DNA from: Bacilli bacterium
GTDB lineage: Bacteria; Bacillota_I; Bacilli_A; RFN20; CAG-826
Assembly: GCA_024409055.1 (NCBI GenBank)
Contig: JAKSUL010000008.1
Location: 1 to 42,838, forward strand
Reading direction: 5' to 3'
DNA length: 42,838 nt
Below the pieces are notes generated by a model. The model worked only from the letters and a program-made list of their open reading frames with translations. It searched no databases and had not been told where the DNA came from. The position numbers and the translations under genes were made by a program. Numbering within the stretch: position 1 is the first letter of the stretch; the number at the start of each line of letters is the position of its first letter. Below, piece after piece: positions 14,938 through 22,946 of the stretch.

Positions 14938-16689
14938 ATGGAAAATGCCTGGAAACAGTTTGTCGATTTCGTAATAGGCCATTGGCAACTCGTTTTCATC
15001 GTTGCCACCTGCCTTATTTTGGTCATCATTTCGATCATCTTTTTCTCGGTCGCAAAAAGACAAGACTATGAATTCGACCACAAAATCGCCGAACAGTCCA
15101 ATTCGGTTAGGGTCTATGTTGTAGATGTTCCAAATGACACCGTCACGTATTTCAACGTCACCGATTTGAAAAGAGTGGTGAAGATTCGCCTTGGAGATTT
15201 CTACAGGCGTTTTAGCCCCAATAAGCAAAACAGGGTCATGGAATGGATCGCCCAGATCATCGACCCGAAAGTCAATTATGACCCCTACCTTGAGACCAGC
15301 ATCATGGTCGGTAAAGGAAAGAAGCCATATTTCTCGATGCTTGAGGTTGACCACGTCAATCACAAAGACGGCAGGGTCTTCCTTCTCTCTTACCTTCTCA
15401 CTTACATCAATCCCGATAAGAGGGCGGTTTATCGCGGCACGACCCCGATGAACGAAGTCGTGAAGATGATTTCCGCAGGAAACCGCAATGTCGGCTGTAC
15501 CCTTTGCTTCAGGTTCGATTACAAAAAAGGCGCTGATGCCGGCAAACAAATCAACCCGTTGGTGTATGGCCAACTCAAAGGCGTCTTCGCCCCCTTCCTT
15601 TCCAAGAAGAGCTACATGATCGACCTTTCTCCGAACGAAATCGTGTTCGTCGACCTTCGCTACAAAGAGGCTCAGCAAGGCATCTTTGTCGGAAAGAGCA
15701 TCCTCAACGCAATAAAGAGGTTCTTCTCTCTCAATTCTCTGACTGGCGCAATCTCTGTTCGTATCGGTTTAGTGATGCATTCCTCGTTCCCGCTTCAAGG
15801 CGAGACAATCATCAGCAAGTGCTCTCAATTCGCCGCATCCCTTGATTCCGAAGACGATAAACAAGCCGTTTACGTTTATAGTGAAAGCGACAAGAAGGTT
15901 TCTAGATCCGGACAATTCACAAGCCGTACCGAAGTCGAAAAGATCATCGAGGACAGAAAGCTCTCGTACCAGTTCCGACCCATTTATTCGGTCGACAAAG
16001 AACGTGTCATCGGATATTCGTCCAAAGTTAACATCGATAGCCAATACTTCGATAACATCAATGAGCTCAAGGACTATGCCTTGAAGACTCAGGATGACCG
16101 CGAGCTATTCGCGACAATCGCCAAAAACATCGTTCCGAAGTTCGCTAACGAAAAGACGCTTGTTTCTCAAAAGCTCTTCTTCCCAGTCAAGATGAGCGAA
16201 CGTTCCTACATGCTAAAGATCTTCGCTTACATCAAGGCGAAAGATCAGCACATCGTCTTCATGTATGACGAAAGCGACATCAAAGCCAACTATAACCCAG
16301 ATCATCTCGAGGACTTCGTTGGCGATATGAGGTCAATCAAAACAAAAGGCTACGAAGTCGGTATCTTGGTCGACCAAAACGACCTTGGACTCCCGAGTCA
16401 AATCTATTCTTGCTTTGACTACTTCATGGTCACGTTTGCTTCCGCCGGAAGTCAAACGGGAAGCGACACAAGGCTCCGTGCGCAGATGCACGCCCTCGTC
16501 GAGAGGCTCCTCAAATACGAGAAGCCGATTATCGCTTCCGATATCGACGGATGGAATGCGATTGAACTCCTTATTAGGAGTGGTCTAAACTACATATCCA
16601 GCGACTACTTCGCCCCCTACGACGAGATGCTTCTCCCCGTGCCGCCTAAGTCGCAAAAGAGAATTCACGAAACCATTATCAAGAGGTAA
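14938..16689 (+). CDS. Membrane-anchored degenerate GGDEF-EAL protein
   Basis: A 583-residue protein. It has one transmembrane helix (about 15-38) and a PAS-like middle region. A domain with GGDEF architecture follows, in which the signature position reads SPNEI (about 231-235) instead of GGDEF. RIGLVMHSSF matches the following S-x-G strand. The last third resembles EAL: YQFRPIYSVDKERVIGYSSKV, where EAL is replaced by SSK (near 361-363). It ends KPIIASDIDGWNAIELL and GLNYISSDYF, the usual EAL terminus. It should neither make nor cut c-di-GMP; a binding or scaffold role is possible. The start is the ATG at 14938, as the longer frame begins before the promoter. proS follows 5 bases after its stop. 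Confidence 0.75.
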   Translation: MENAWKQFVDFVIGHWQLVFIVATCLILVIISIIFFSVAKRQDYEFDHKIAEQSNSVRVYVVDVPNDTVTYFNVTDLKRVVKIRLGDFYRRFSPNKQNRVMEWIAQIIDPKVNYDPYLETSIMVGKGKKPYFSMLEVDHVNHKDGRVFLLSYLLTYINPDKRAVYRGTTPMNEVVKMISAGNRNVGCTLCFRFDYKKGADAGKQINPLVYGQLKGVFAPFLSKKSYMIDLSPNEIVFVDLRYKEAQQGIFVGKSILNAIKRFFSLNSLTGAISVRIGLVMHSSFPLQGETIISKCSQFAASLDSEDDKQAVYVYSESDKKVSRSGQFTSRTEVEKIIEDRKLSYQFRPIYSVDKERVIGYSSKVNIDSQYFDNINELKDYALKTQDDRELFATIAKNIVPKFANEKTLVSQKLFFPVKMSERSYMLKIFAYIKAKDQHIVFMYDESDIKANYNPDHLEDFVGDMRSIKTKGYEVGILVDQNDLGLPSQIYSCFDYFMVTFASAGSQTGSDTRLRAQMHALVERLLKYEKPIIASDIDGWNAIELLIRSGLNYISSDYFAPYDEMLLPVPPKSQKRIHETIIKR

Positions 16690-16694
16690 TAAAT

Positions 16695-18131
16695 ATGGCA
16701 ATGCAAAACAAAAACGACGCGATAACCGCCAGGGACGTCGACTTCGCTCAGTGGTACACCGACGTGTGCCGCAAAGCCGAGCTCATCGACTATAGCCCAG
16801 TCAAAGGATTTTCCTATTATCTCCCTTATGGCTATGCCATTTGGGAAGAAATCCAAAACTATTTGAACAAAGAATTCAGAAAGAGAGGCTCCCACAACGT
16901 TTACCTCCCGACCGTCATTCCGATGTCGATGTTCAACAAAGAAAAAGAGCATATCGAAGGATTCGCTCCGGAATGCTTAGTCGCCACAATGGGCGGCGGA
17001 AAACAGCTTGAAGATCCGCTTATCATCCGTCCGACATCCGAGATTTTGTTCTCCGACATGTATAGGAAGATGGTTTCCTCTTATCGCGATCTCCCGCAGA
17101 TCAACAACCAGTGGTGCTCGGTCGTCAGATGGGAAAAGACCACCCGTCCGTTCCTCCGCGGCTCCGAATTCCTCTGGCAGGAAGGACACTGCTTATTCGA
17201 AACTCACGATGAAGCCATTCAAAACGCGATGACTTTCCTCGATGTCTATGACGATTGCGGTAAAGACCTTCTCGCCGTTCCGTTCGTTAAGGGCGTCAAG
17301 ACTCCGAAAGAAAGATTCGCCGGTGCTCTTAACACCTATTCCATCGAAGCTCTTATGCACGATGGAAAGGCTCTTCAATCCGGAACGACCCATGACTTAG
17401 GACAAGGCTTCGCTGAGGCTTATGACATCAAGTTCCTTGGCCGTCAAAACAAACTCGAGGTTCCTTTCCAAACTTCTTGGGGCGTCAGCACCCGTATGAT
17501 CGGTGCCGTCATCATGGTCCACGGAGACGACAATGGACTCGTTCTCCCACCGGCTGTTGCTCCTATCCAGGTCGTCATCGTCCCGATTCGCCAGAAAGAA
17601 GCGGGAATCATGGAAGCCTGCACCAAGGTTTACGAAGATCTTAAAGCCGCCGGAATCCGCGTTAAGCTCGATGATAGCGACAAGACCCCAGGTTGGAAAT
17701 TCGCCGAATGGGAGATGAAAGGCGTTCCGCTCCGCGTTGAGATCGGACCGCGTGATCTCGCTGAAGGAAAGGCTGTTCTAACCCGTAGGGTTAATGGACA
17801 AAAAGACACCCTTACCCTTGAAGAAATCGAAGCCTCCATACCTGGACTTCTTAAAGAAATCCACCAGCAGATGTACGAGAAGGCTCTTGCCCATCTTAAC
17901 GCCAACATCACCGAGGCCAAGACCGTCGAAGAGATGAAAGCCATCCTCGATAAGGGCGGATATGCCAAAGCCATGTGGTGCGGATGCCAAGAATGCGAAG
18001 ACAAAGTCAAGGAACTCACCCAAGGTGGAACCGCTAGGTGCGTGCCGTTTGGCGTTGAAGCCTTCTCCGACGTTTGCCCGGTCTGCGGCAAAAAGGCTGA
18101 CAAAGTCGTTTATTTCGCCAAAGCTTATTAA
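16695..18131 (+). CDS. proS: Prolyl-tRNA synthetase, archaeal/eukaryal type
   Basis: A 478-residue class II synthetase charging tRNA-Pro. The length and gene structure fit ProS type 3: no INS editing domain between motifs 2 and 3, and a C-terminal zinc domain with CGCQEC and CPVCGK. Motif 2 is RWEKTTRPFLRGSEFLWQEGH. The Pro site TSWGVSTRMIGA and VPLRVEIGPRDL are intact. This lineage of ProS occurs in archaea, eukaryotes and scattered bacteria including Mollicutes relatives. An AAGAGGT site precedes the ATG. It shares a transcript with the degenerate GGDEF-EAL gene. Confidence 0.97.
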   Translation: MAMQNKNDAITARDVDFAQWYTDVCRKAELIDYSPVKGFSYYLPYGYAIWEEIQNYLNKEFRKRGSHNVYLPTVIPMSMFNKEKEHIEGFAPECLVATMGGGKQLEDPLIIRPTSEILFSDMYRKMVSSYRDLPQINNQWCSVVRWEKTTRPFLRGSEFLWQEGHCLFETHDEAIQNAMTFLDVYDDCGKDLLAVPFVKGVKTPKERFAGALNTYSIEALMHDGKALQSGTTHDLGQGFAEAYDIKFLGRQNKLEVPFQTSWGVSTRMIGAVIMVHGDDNGLVLPPAVAPIQVVIVPIRQKEAGIMEACTKVYEDLKAAGIRVKLDDSDKTPGWKFAEWEMKGVPLRVEIGPRDLAEGKAVLTRRVNGQKDTLTLEEIEASIPGLLKEIHQQMYEKALAHLNANITEAKTVEEMKAILDKGGYAKAMWCGCQECEDKVKELTQGGTARCVPFGVEAFSDVCPVCGKKADKVVYFAKAY

Positions 18132-18144
18132 TAAAAAAACACAA

Positions 18145-18180
18145 ATCCCCGAAATTACTTGTTTGTAGTGTTTCGGGGAT
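18145..18180. other. Strong hairpin between proS and tRNA-Ser(GCT)
   Basis: ATCCCCGAAA and TTTCGGGGAT form a perfect 10-base stem with a 16-base loop. On the plus strand no T-run follows, so it is not a classic terminator for proS. A U-rich tail exists only on the minus strand. Its right arm abuts the tRNA promoter. Confidence 0.6.
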
Positions 18181-18184
18181 AGTG

Positions 18185-18200
18185 TATATTTATACGGCAC
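18185..18200 (+). promoter_or_regulatory. -10 box of tRNA-Ser(GCT)
   Basis: TATATT at 18185-18190 (with an alternative TTATAC just after) lies about 10 bases before the tRNA 5' end. The primary transcript would need almost no 5' processing. Confidence 0.45.
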
Positions 18201-18293
18201 GGAGGCATACCCAAGAGGCCGAAGGGGACGGTTTGCTAAACCGTTAGGTCGGGGAATCCTGGCGCGAGAGTTCGAATCTCTCTGCCTCCGCCA
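18201..18293 (+). tRNA. tRNA-Ser (anticodon GCT)
   Basis: A 93-base class II tRNA. Acceptor GGAGGCA/TGCCTCC, discriminator G and encoded CCA. Anticodon loop TTGCTAA on stem ACGGT/ACCGT gives GCT, reading AGC/AGU. There is a long variable arm (AGGTCGGGGAATCCTGGCGC), and the T arm GAGAG-TTCGAAT-CTCTC is intact. Confidence 0.96.
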
Positions 18294-18305
18294 CGCGAAA
18301 ACAAG

Positions 18306-18337
18306 AACTTCGATACGAAAAATATCGAAGTTTTTTT
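18306..18337 (+). terminator. Terminator of tRNA-Ser(GCT)
   Basis: AACTTCGATA and TATCGAAGTT form a perfect 10-base stem with a 7-base loop, followed by five or more T. Confidence 0.92.
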
Positions 18338-18404
18338 ATTTCCACGCGTGGCCGTCGCGTTTCTTTTCAATAAAACTTTTTCTAGAACGATTGAGATACG
18401 AATG

Positions 18405-18417
18405 TATACTATGCACC
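18405..18417 (+). promoter_or_regulatory. -10 box next to the HD-domain gene start
   Basis: TATACT at 18405-18410 ends 7 bases before the ATG. No Shine-Dalgarno is present. Confidence 0.55.
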
Positions 18418-18963
18418 ATGAAATGGTCAGGAAGAGAAAAAATAGATAAAAAGGCCTCGGTTGAAGAACTGCTTCAAGAATACGGTGGCGACATTCTCCG
18501 TGACCCTCGCTATCAAATTTTGGCGACTTTGAAACAACATAGGTGTAGCAACACGATGAGACACTGCATCGAAGTGACAAAAGGATGTTTAAAACAAGCG
18601 AAATTTGGCCGTATTTCCGTCGATGTGAAATCGATGGTTCGCGGCGCTCTTCTTCATGACTATTACCTATACGAATACACGAGCGACCGCCGTAAGGGTC
18701 ATTTCCATCACCATGGAGAATGGGCGGCTCAAAACGCCATGAAGGACTTTGGCCTAAATGATCTCGAAAACAATATGGTTTGCACTCACATGTGGCCGAT
18801 CTCCATCTTCAAATTCCCTCGTACCCGTGAAGGTTTTATTCTCACCGTTCAAGATAAATGGGTATCATTTAAAGAGTTCTTCGCTAGAAAACCATCGGTA
18901 AAGAGCCAAAAGCAAAAAGATAAACAAGCGGCCAAAGAAGCCAAGAAGAAGGCCGCTTTATAA
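18418..18963 (+). CDS. HD-domain phosphohydrolase
   Basis: A 181-residue metal-dependent phosphohydrolase. The HD signature appears as ALLHDYYLYEY (about residues 72-82). An upstream His in MRHCIEVT and later HFHHHGEWAAQNA and CTHMWPI complete the metal ligand pattern. The HMWP segment is common in HD proteins of Firmicutes. The C-terminal 25 residues are Lys/Ala-rich and probably disordered. Substrates are unknown; nucleotides or phosphate esters fit the family. A longer in-frame start lies in the promoter and is rejected. The dead YugP-like gene follows 15 bases downstream. Confidence 0.87.
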   Translation: MKWSGREKIDKKASVEELLQEYGGDILRDPRYQILATLKQHRCSNTMRHCIEVTKGCLKQAKFGRISVDVKSMVRGALLHDYYLYEYTSDRRKGHFHHHGEWAAQNAMKDFGLNDLENNMVCTHMWPISIFKFPRTREGFILTVQDKWVSFKEFFARKPSVKSQKQKDKQAAKEAKKKAAL

Positions 18964-18978
18964 AGAAAGGAAAACAAT

Positions 18979-19764
18979 ATGAACGATTTCATCAATCACA
19001 TCAGTGACCCTTTGAATCTAGCGATTCTTGTCGTCTCCGCCCTCATCATCATTGTGGCTTTAATCTCGGTGGTGGTCTCCATCGTTCTTGCGATCAAATA
19101 CGTTAAGTACAACAAAATCCACAATAGCGTGGGCTTAACTGGAGAATACGTTGCTAGGAAAATCCTCGACGACAATGGATTAGAAAACATCGCCGTTAAA
19201 AAGACTGGCTCCTTGATGTTTGGAAACTCCTACTCCCATTTCTTCAAAAAAGTTCGCCTTAGGAGAAGAACTTGGAAGAAGGATTCCGTCACCTCTCTTG
19301 CTATGGCGGCCCAAAAGAGCTGCTTGGCTATCCTTGATAAGGAAGGCGACCGCGATATGAAGACCAGGATCGTCTTGACCCCGATTCGCATGTTTGGACC
19401 GTTCATGTTCGTACCGCTTATCGTTGTCGGAGTTGTCATCGACGTCTTGGTGTTTAAAACTCCGACTTGGATCTCCGTTGCCTTCGCGGGCGCCGGTCTT
19501 CTCTTCTTCGTCATTGCCTTCATCCTCACCATCATGACCTTGAAGACCGAAAGGAAGGCTCAAAGCAAAGCTTACGATGTCTTAAAGAATGGCAACATGG
19601 CCACCGAGGAAGAACTCGGCATGATGAAGAAACTCTTCCATCTCTACAATATCCAATATATTAACGACGTCATCTTGTCGTTCTTAGAAATCTTGCTCCG
19701 CGTCCTTCAGATCCTCGCCGCCGCGAAAGGCGGATCGAGCAGCTCGGTATCAAGCAATAGATAA
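18979..19764 (+). CDS. YugP-like membrane protein with lost HEXXH (pseudo-peptidase)
   Basis: A 261-residue protein homologous to the YugP family (Zn_peptidase_2). There is an N-terminal helix (about 13-38), then NSVGLTGEYVARKILDDNGL, which matches the family's typical N-terminal block almost word for word. Two central helices and a C-terminal helix follow. In active members the block AAHEVGHAI carries the zinc site. Here the aligned stretch is SLAMAAQKSCLAIL, so both His and the Glu are replaced. The fold and topology are kept, but peptidase activity should be absent. AAAGGAAAAC precedes the ATG; the gene is second in an operon with the HD protein. A scaffold or regulatory role is inference. 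Confidence 0.8.
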   Translation: MNDFINHISDPLNLAILVVSALIIIVALISVVVSIVLAIKYVKYNKIHNSVGLTGEYVARKILDDNGLENIAVKKTGSLMFGNSYSHFFKKVRLRRRTWKKDSVTSLAMAAQKSCLAILDKEGDRDMKTRIVLTPIRMFGPFMFVPLIVVGVVIDVLVFKTPTWISVAFAGAGLLFFVIAFILTIMTLKTERKAQSKAYDVLKNGNMATEEELGMMKKLFHLYNIQYINDVILSFLEILLRVLQILAAAKGGSSSSVSSNR

Positions 19765-19768
19765 AACG

Positions 19769-19795
19769 AAACGCTCCATTGTGGGGCGTTTTTCT
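19769..19795 (+). terminator. Terminator of the HD/YugP-like operon
   Basis: AAACGCTCC pairs with GGGGCGTTT (one G-T pair) and is followed by a T-rich tail. Confidence 0.88.
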
Positions 19796-19885
19796 TCTTG
19801 CGCTTAAATAGGTAATTCGTTATCGGTAAATATTGACCAAATTCATTGAATACTTATATTATCCAAAGGATAGGAGGCGTGTTTT

Positions 19886-20515
19886 ATGAGAACGTATTCG
19901 AATAACCAACTAGAAAGATACCCACTTTATTTGAAATATTTCAAAGAATTGGCTGCTCAAGGAGTGGAAGTCATCTCCTCGCCAAAGATATCGGCAAAAT
20001 TCGGCTATAGCGAGGAACAGGTTAGAAAAGACCTCCAAAACATCTCGTACGTTTCGGGCTGCCCAAAAAGAGGAAGGCAGGTCGCTCAATTGATCAATGA
20101 CCTCGAAACATTTCTGGGGTATAGAAACAACACCAAAACCATCCTTGTTGGGGTTGGCCATATCGGGTGCGCCCTCATCAATTCCAATACCTTAAGCGGC
20201 ATTGGGGTTGAAGTAGTGGGATGCTTCGATAACAACCCTGATGTTATCGGAACCATGGTTAACGGAATTCCCGTTCACGCCATGGACGAATTAGGCGAAG
20301 TAATTAAGAACAAAGCCGCGGTGATCGCCATATTGTGCGTTCCTATGACGGCGGCTCAGGATGTCGCTAATAAACTCGTCGAAGCTGGAATACTTGGCAT
20401 CTGGAATTTCGCCCCTGGCGTCATTAAAGTGCCAGATAAAGTGGCGTTAGAGAATGTAAACCTATCTTCTTCCTTATCCGTCTTAAACCACAAAGTGAAT
20501 TATCACGAGAAATAA
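19886..20515 (+). CDS. rex: Redox-sensing transcriptional repressor Rex
   Basis: A 209-residue NADH/NAD+-sensing repressor of fermentation and redox genes. The N-terminal winged helix contains SPKISAKFGYSEEQVRKDLQNI. The Rossmann domain starts with ILVGVGHIGCAL, where GxGxxG binds the dinucleotide, followed by the acidic end of the next strand (GCFDNNP). NFAPGVIKVP and the final helix match the family. AGGAGG lies before the ATG. A TTGACC/TATTAT promoter is visible at about 19836-19865. I see no clear Rex operator (TTGTTAA...TTAACAA) in the leader, so autoregulation is not shown. Confidence 0.96.
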   Translation: MRTYSNNQLERYPLYLKYFKELAAQGVEVISSPKISAKFGYSEEQVRKDLQNISYVSGCPKRGRQVAQLINDLETFLGYRNNTKTILVGVGHIGCALINSNTLSGIGVEVVGCFDNNPDVIGTMVNGIPVHAMDELGEVIKNKAAVIAILCVPMTAAQDVANKLVEAGILGIWNFAPGVIKVPDKVALENVNLSSSLSVLNHKVNYHEK

Positions 20516-20526
20516 TTGACCAACAA

Positions 20527-20551
20527 AAAGCCCGCCACATCGGCGGGCTTT
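20527..20551. terminator. Bidirectional terminator between rex and the PAP2 gene
   Basis: AAAGCCCGCC and GGCGGGCTTT form a 10-base GC-rich stem with a 5-base loop. A-tracts and T-tracts lie on both sides. Confidence 0.88.
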
Positions 20552-20554
20552 CAA

Positions 20555-21481
20555 TTAGTCATCAACCTTTTGGATGGTCATGCCGTCCACTTTGATGTAT
20601 TCGGGATTTTTGATCTTTCGCAAAACGATGTAATAACCCAAATAGCAGCACACGGACCCAACCAACATACCCATGGAGACGTCGCTTAAGAAGTGGGCTC
20701 CGGCTAAGACGCGGCAGAAGGACATGAATAAGGCCCAAGCGAAGGCGATCCAGAAGACGACGATGGATTCGTATTTGCCGTCGCTTTTCCCTTTGACCAA
20801 GACCATGGTCGGAAGCATGAGGGTCATGGTTGTGTTAGCGGCGTGCCCAGACGGGAAGGATTTATAGTTGTCCGGAGTTTTTAAGCCATAGGCGAACGGA
20901 TTCCATTGATACCACGGAACGAAGGAGCCACCTTCGCTATAGATGAAACGGAATCTAGGCCTAGAAGCCATGAACTTGAGGCCATTAACGATGGCGAGGT
21001 GAAGCAACGAGGCGGCGACGATTGCGATTCCAACGCGAAGCATAACCGCTTTGTCTTTGACTCCATATAGGAAGAAGGTGAGCATCGAAGCTCCACCCAA
21101 CAGGAAGAACGCAAGAGGATATGCGATGTACATCTTTGTGCTGAAGGCATCTACGTCCATCAAGGATTTTCCGTATAAGTATGTGGAGAGCCCGACGCCG
21201 ACGATCAAGCAAGCCCAGCCAATAGCGGTGGCCCATTTTGGTCTATCGTGCAAAAGAGCGGAGAAGATAATGGTTGCACCGATCGGAATTACGCAATAAC
21301 CGAGCAACTGACCGATACCTTCCATGAAGCGGGCGAGCCATTCTCCGTGGCCCGTCACTTGATAGGCGAGATGCATGGAGAGGTCGTAATCGAACAATCC
21401 TCCAAAGATTAGCCCGAGTATGGCGACACCGATGACGATGAGCCAATAATAAGTGGGAATACCAGCGATTTTCTTTTTCAT
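20555..21481 (-). CDS. PAP2-family membrane phosphatase
   Basis: A 308-residue integral membrane phosphatase of the lipid phosphate/undecaprenyl pyrophosphate phosphatase type. The three PAP2 motifs are intact: KFMASRPRFR (K-x6-RP), YKSFPSGHAANT (PSGH) and CRVLAGAHFLSD (SR/CR-x5-H-x3-D). About seven hydrophobic helices are seen. The active site would face outside. Undecaprenyl pyrophosphate or phosphatidate are the family substrates; the exact one is unknown. The minus-strand TATAAT (21490-21495) ends 8 bases before the ATG, and no Shine-Dalgarno is seen. Confidence 0.93.
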   Translation of the reverse strand: MKKKIAGIPTYYWLIVIGVAILGLIFGGLFDYDLSMHLAYQVTGHGEWLARFMEGIGQLLGYCVIPIGATIIFSALLHDRPKWATAIGWACLIVGVGLSTYLYGKSLMDVDAFSTKMYIAYPLAFFLLGGASMLTFFLYGVKDKAVMLRVGIAIVAASLLHLAIVNGLKFMASRPRFRFIYSEGGSFVPWYQWNPFAYGLKTPDNYKSFPSGHAANTTMTLMLPTMVLVKGKSDGKYESIVVFWIAFAWALFMSFCRVLAGAHFLSDVSMGMLVGSVCCYLGYYIVLRKIKNPEYIKVDGMTIQKVDD

Positions 21482-21495
21482 ACGGGCTCATTATA
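21482..21495 (-). promoter_or_regulatory. -10 box next to the PAP2 gene start
   Basis: A perfect TATAAT on the minus strand, 8 bases from the ATG. Confidence 0.6.
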
Positions 21496-21570
21496 GAGAA
21501 AGGTACTCTCTTTCAAAAGCAAAGATTGGTTTCTACTTAGAAACTACAAGTTCCCACATCGGTTGCGCTT

Positions 21571-21590
21571 GGTGGTAGAATACCACCGCA
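21571..21590 (+). promoter_or_regulatory. Palindromic -10 promoter of the zinc/Sel1 gene
   Basis: GGTGGTAGAATACCACC (21571-21587) is a perfect 7-base inverted repeat around the TAGAAT hexamer (21576-21581, TGG extension). The hexamer ends 9 bases before the ATG. It is a likely operator. Confidence 0.55.
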
Positions 21591-22946
21591 ATGGAAGAAA
21601 CTAAGCAGCACGACATTAAACAACTCGAAGAATATAGAGCCCATTCGGTGGATAACGAAATAGAAATCGTATCCTCTTCGGAGTGCGGTTGCTTTTTCTG
21701 CCGTCAAAGGTATTCGGCCCGCGAAGTTCTCGATTGGGCCAATGACGATAGAGGCACCAGCGCGATTTGCCCCGTTTGCGGCATCGACGCCGTTATTGGC
21801 GATGCGTCTGGTATCGAAATAAGCAAAACTTTGCTTAAGGAGATGAACCTTGCCTTCTATCCTCAAAACGTTATAAAAGGCGATCCCAATGCCGCCAAAA
21901 CATATTGCGACCGTTATGATTCGGGCGAAATAACCCATAAAGAAACAAACGAAAAGCTTTATGTCTCATATTTGACTTCTTTGTTTGACGCCGGCGATAA
22001 AGACGCCGCTTTCAAACTCGCCGAATTCTACGAGAAAAAAGCCGAGTTCTCACCGATCAACGTGGATGCGGCCATTCAAATTTACGCTAGTCCGCTTATC
22101 AAAGACGAGGCTAGATCGCTTTGTCGAATTGGCATGATTCATATGAAGAACGCCATATTGCCAGAAGAGGCAAGGGCGGCTTATGAATGCTTTGCCAAAG
22201 CCGCGGCTTTAGGAGATTTGACCGCCGTTTATTTGATGTCAGACTGTTATTTGCAGGGCGTCTACGTGAAAAGAGACCCTTCTTTCGCCTATAAACTTCT
22301 TGAGAGTGCCTTTGGCGAGATTGATGCTCGCTTTAGAGTCGACCGCAAAGATTGGTATGACTATCCCGATTACGCCTACCGTTTAGGCAATTGTTATCAG
22401 CATGGCTATGGAGTGGAGCAAGATTCCACCGAAGCCATCACCTATTATTTGTTGGCTGAAGTTTCTTACGCCATCCGCGAAGTGGTGGAAGGAATAGGGC
22501 AAGACCCTCTTCTTTTTGCCGATATCCAAAGCGAGATCAAGGCATACGCGAAAGCCAACTCCTTAACAAGAAACACCCCCATAAACGATAGCGATACTTT
22601 CTTCGATTCGTTCCGCAACTGCAACAATCAAAATGACACGAAGACCTTCAAATTCGTGAGCTTCAGCAAAGAATCCGGTGATCTCGAATTCATCGTTACT
22701 TATCCTAATCCACAATTGATTTTGGATCTTGGTTCCCTTTATTGCGGGTTCGCCTCAGGGCCGGTTCATTGGTATTTCCGCGAAGTGGCTGATTTTAGAC
22801 TTTCAAATGGGAGACGTGAGTTCAATAACGTTATCTTCGATGAAGAAAGCGATACGTGGCGTTTCGTTTATGTTTCAAGCGACGGAAACGAAGACGAAAT
22901 CGCTTCTATTAGGTTCAATAGTAGACCGAGTGATTTCAAAGAATGA
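21591..22946 (+). CDS. Zinc-ribbon and Sel1-like repeat protein
   Basis: A 451-residue cytoplasmic protein. The N-terminus carries a CxxC pair (C34-F-F-C37) and a second (C60-P-V-C63), together a zinc ribbon. Residues about 120-310 contain Sel1/TPR-like helical repeats: DKDAAFKLAEFYEK, EEARAAYECFAKAAALGDLTAVYLMSDCYLQGV and YAYRLGNCYQHGYGVEQDSTEAITYYLLA. The last 110 residues form an unrecognised beta-rich domain. Such proteins usually scaffold complexes. It heads an operon with the two ABC exporter halves; its stop overlaps the first ABC start. That suggests it assists or controls the exporter, but this is inference. Confidence 0.78.
   Translation: MEETKQHDIKQLEEYRAHSVDNEIEIVSSSECGCFFCRQRYSAREVLDWANDDRGTSAICPVCGIDAVIGDASGIEISKTLLKEMNLAFYPQNVIKGDPNAAKTYCDRYDSGEITHKETNEKLYVSYLTSLFDAGDKDAAFKLAEFYEKKAEFSPINVDAAIQIYASPLIKDEARSLCRIGMIHMKNAILPEEARAAYECFAKAAALGDLTAVYLMSDCYLQGVYVKRDPSFAYKLLESAFGEIDARFRVDRKDWYDYPDYAYRLGNCYQHGYGVEQDSTEAITYYLLAEVSYAIREVVEGIGQDPLLFADIQSEIKAYAKANSLTRNTPINDSDTFFDSFRNCNNQNDTKTFKFVSFSKESGDLEFIVTYPNPQLILDLGSLYCGFASGPVHWYFREVADFRLSNGRREFNNVIFDEESDTWRFVYVSSDGNEDEIASIRFNSRPSDFKE

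Noticed and set aside
14929-15678. A 249-codon minus-strand frame
   Set aside because: It is a shadow of the GGDEF-EAL-like gene, with no start signal or recognisable domain.
18145-18180. Classic intrinsic terminator of proS
   Set aside because: The stem is strong, but no T-run follows on the plus strand, so it was kept only as a hairpin.
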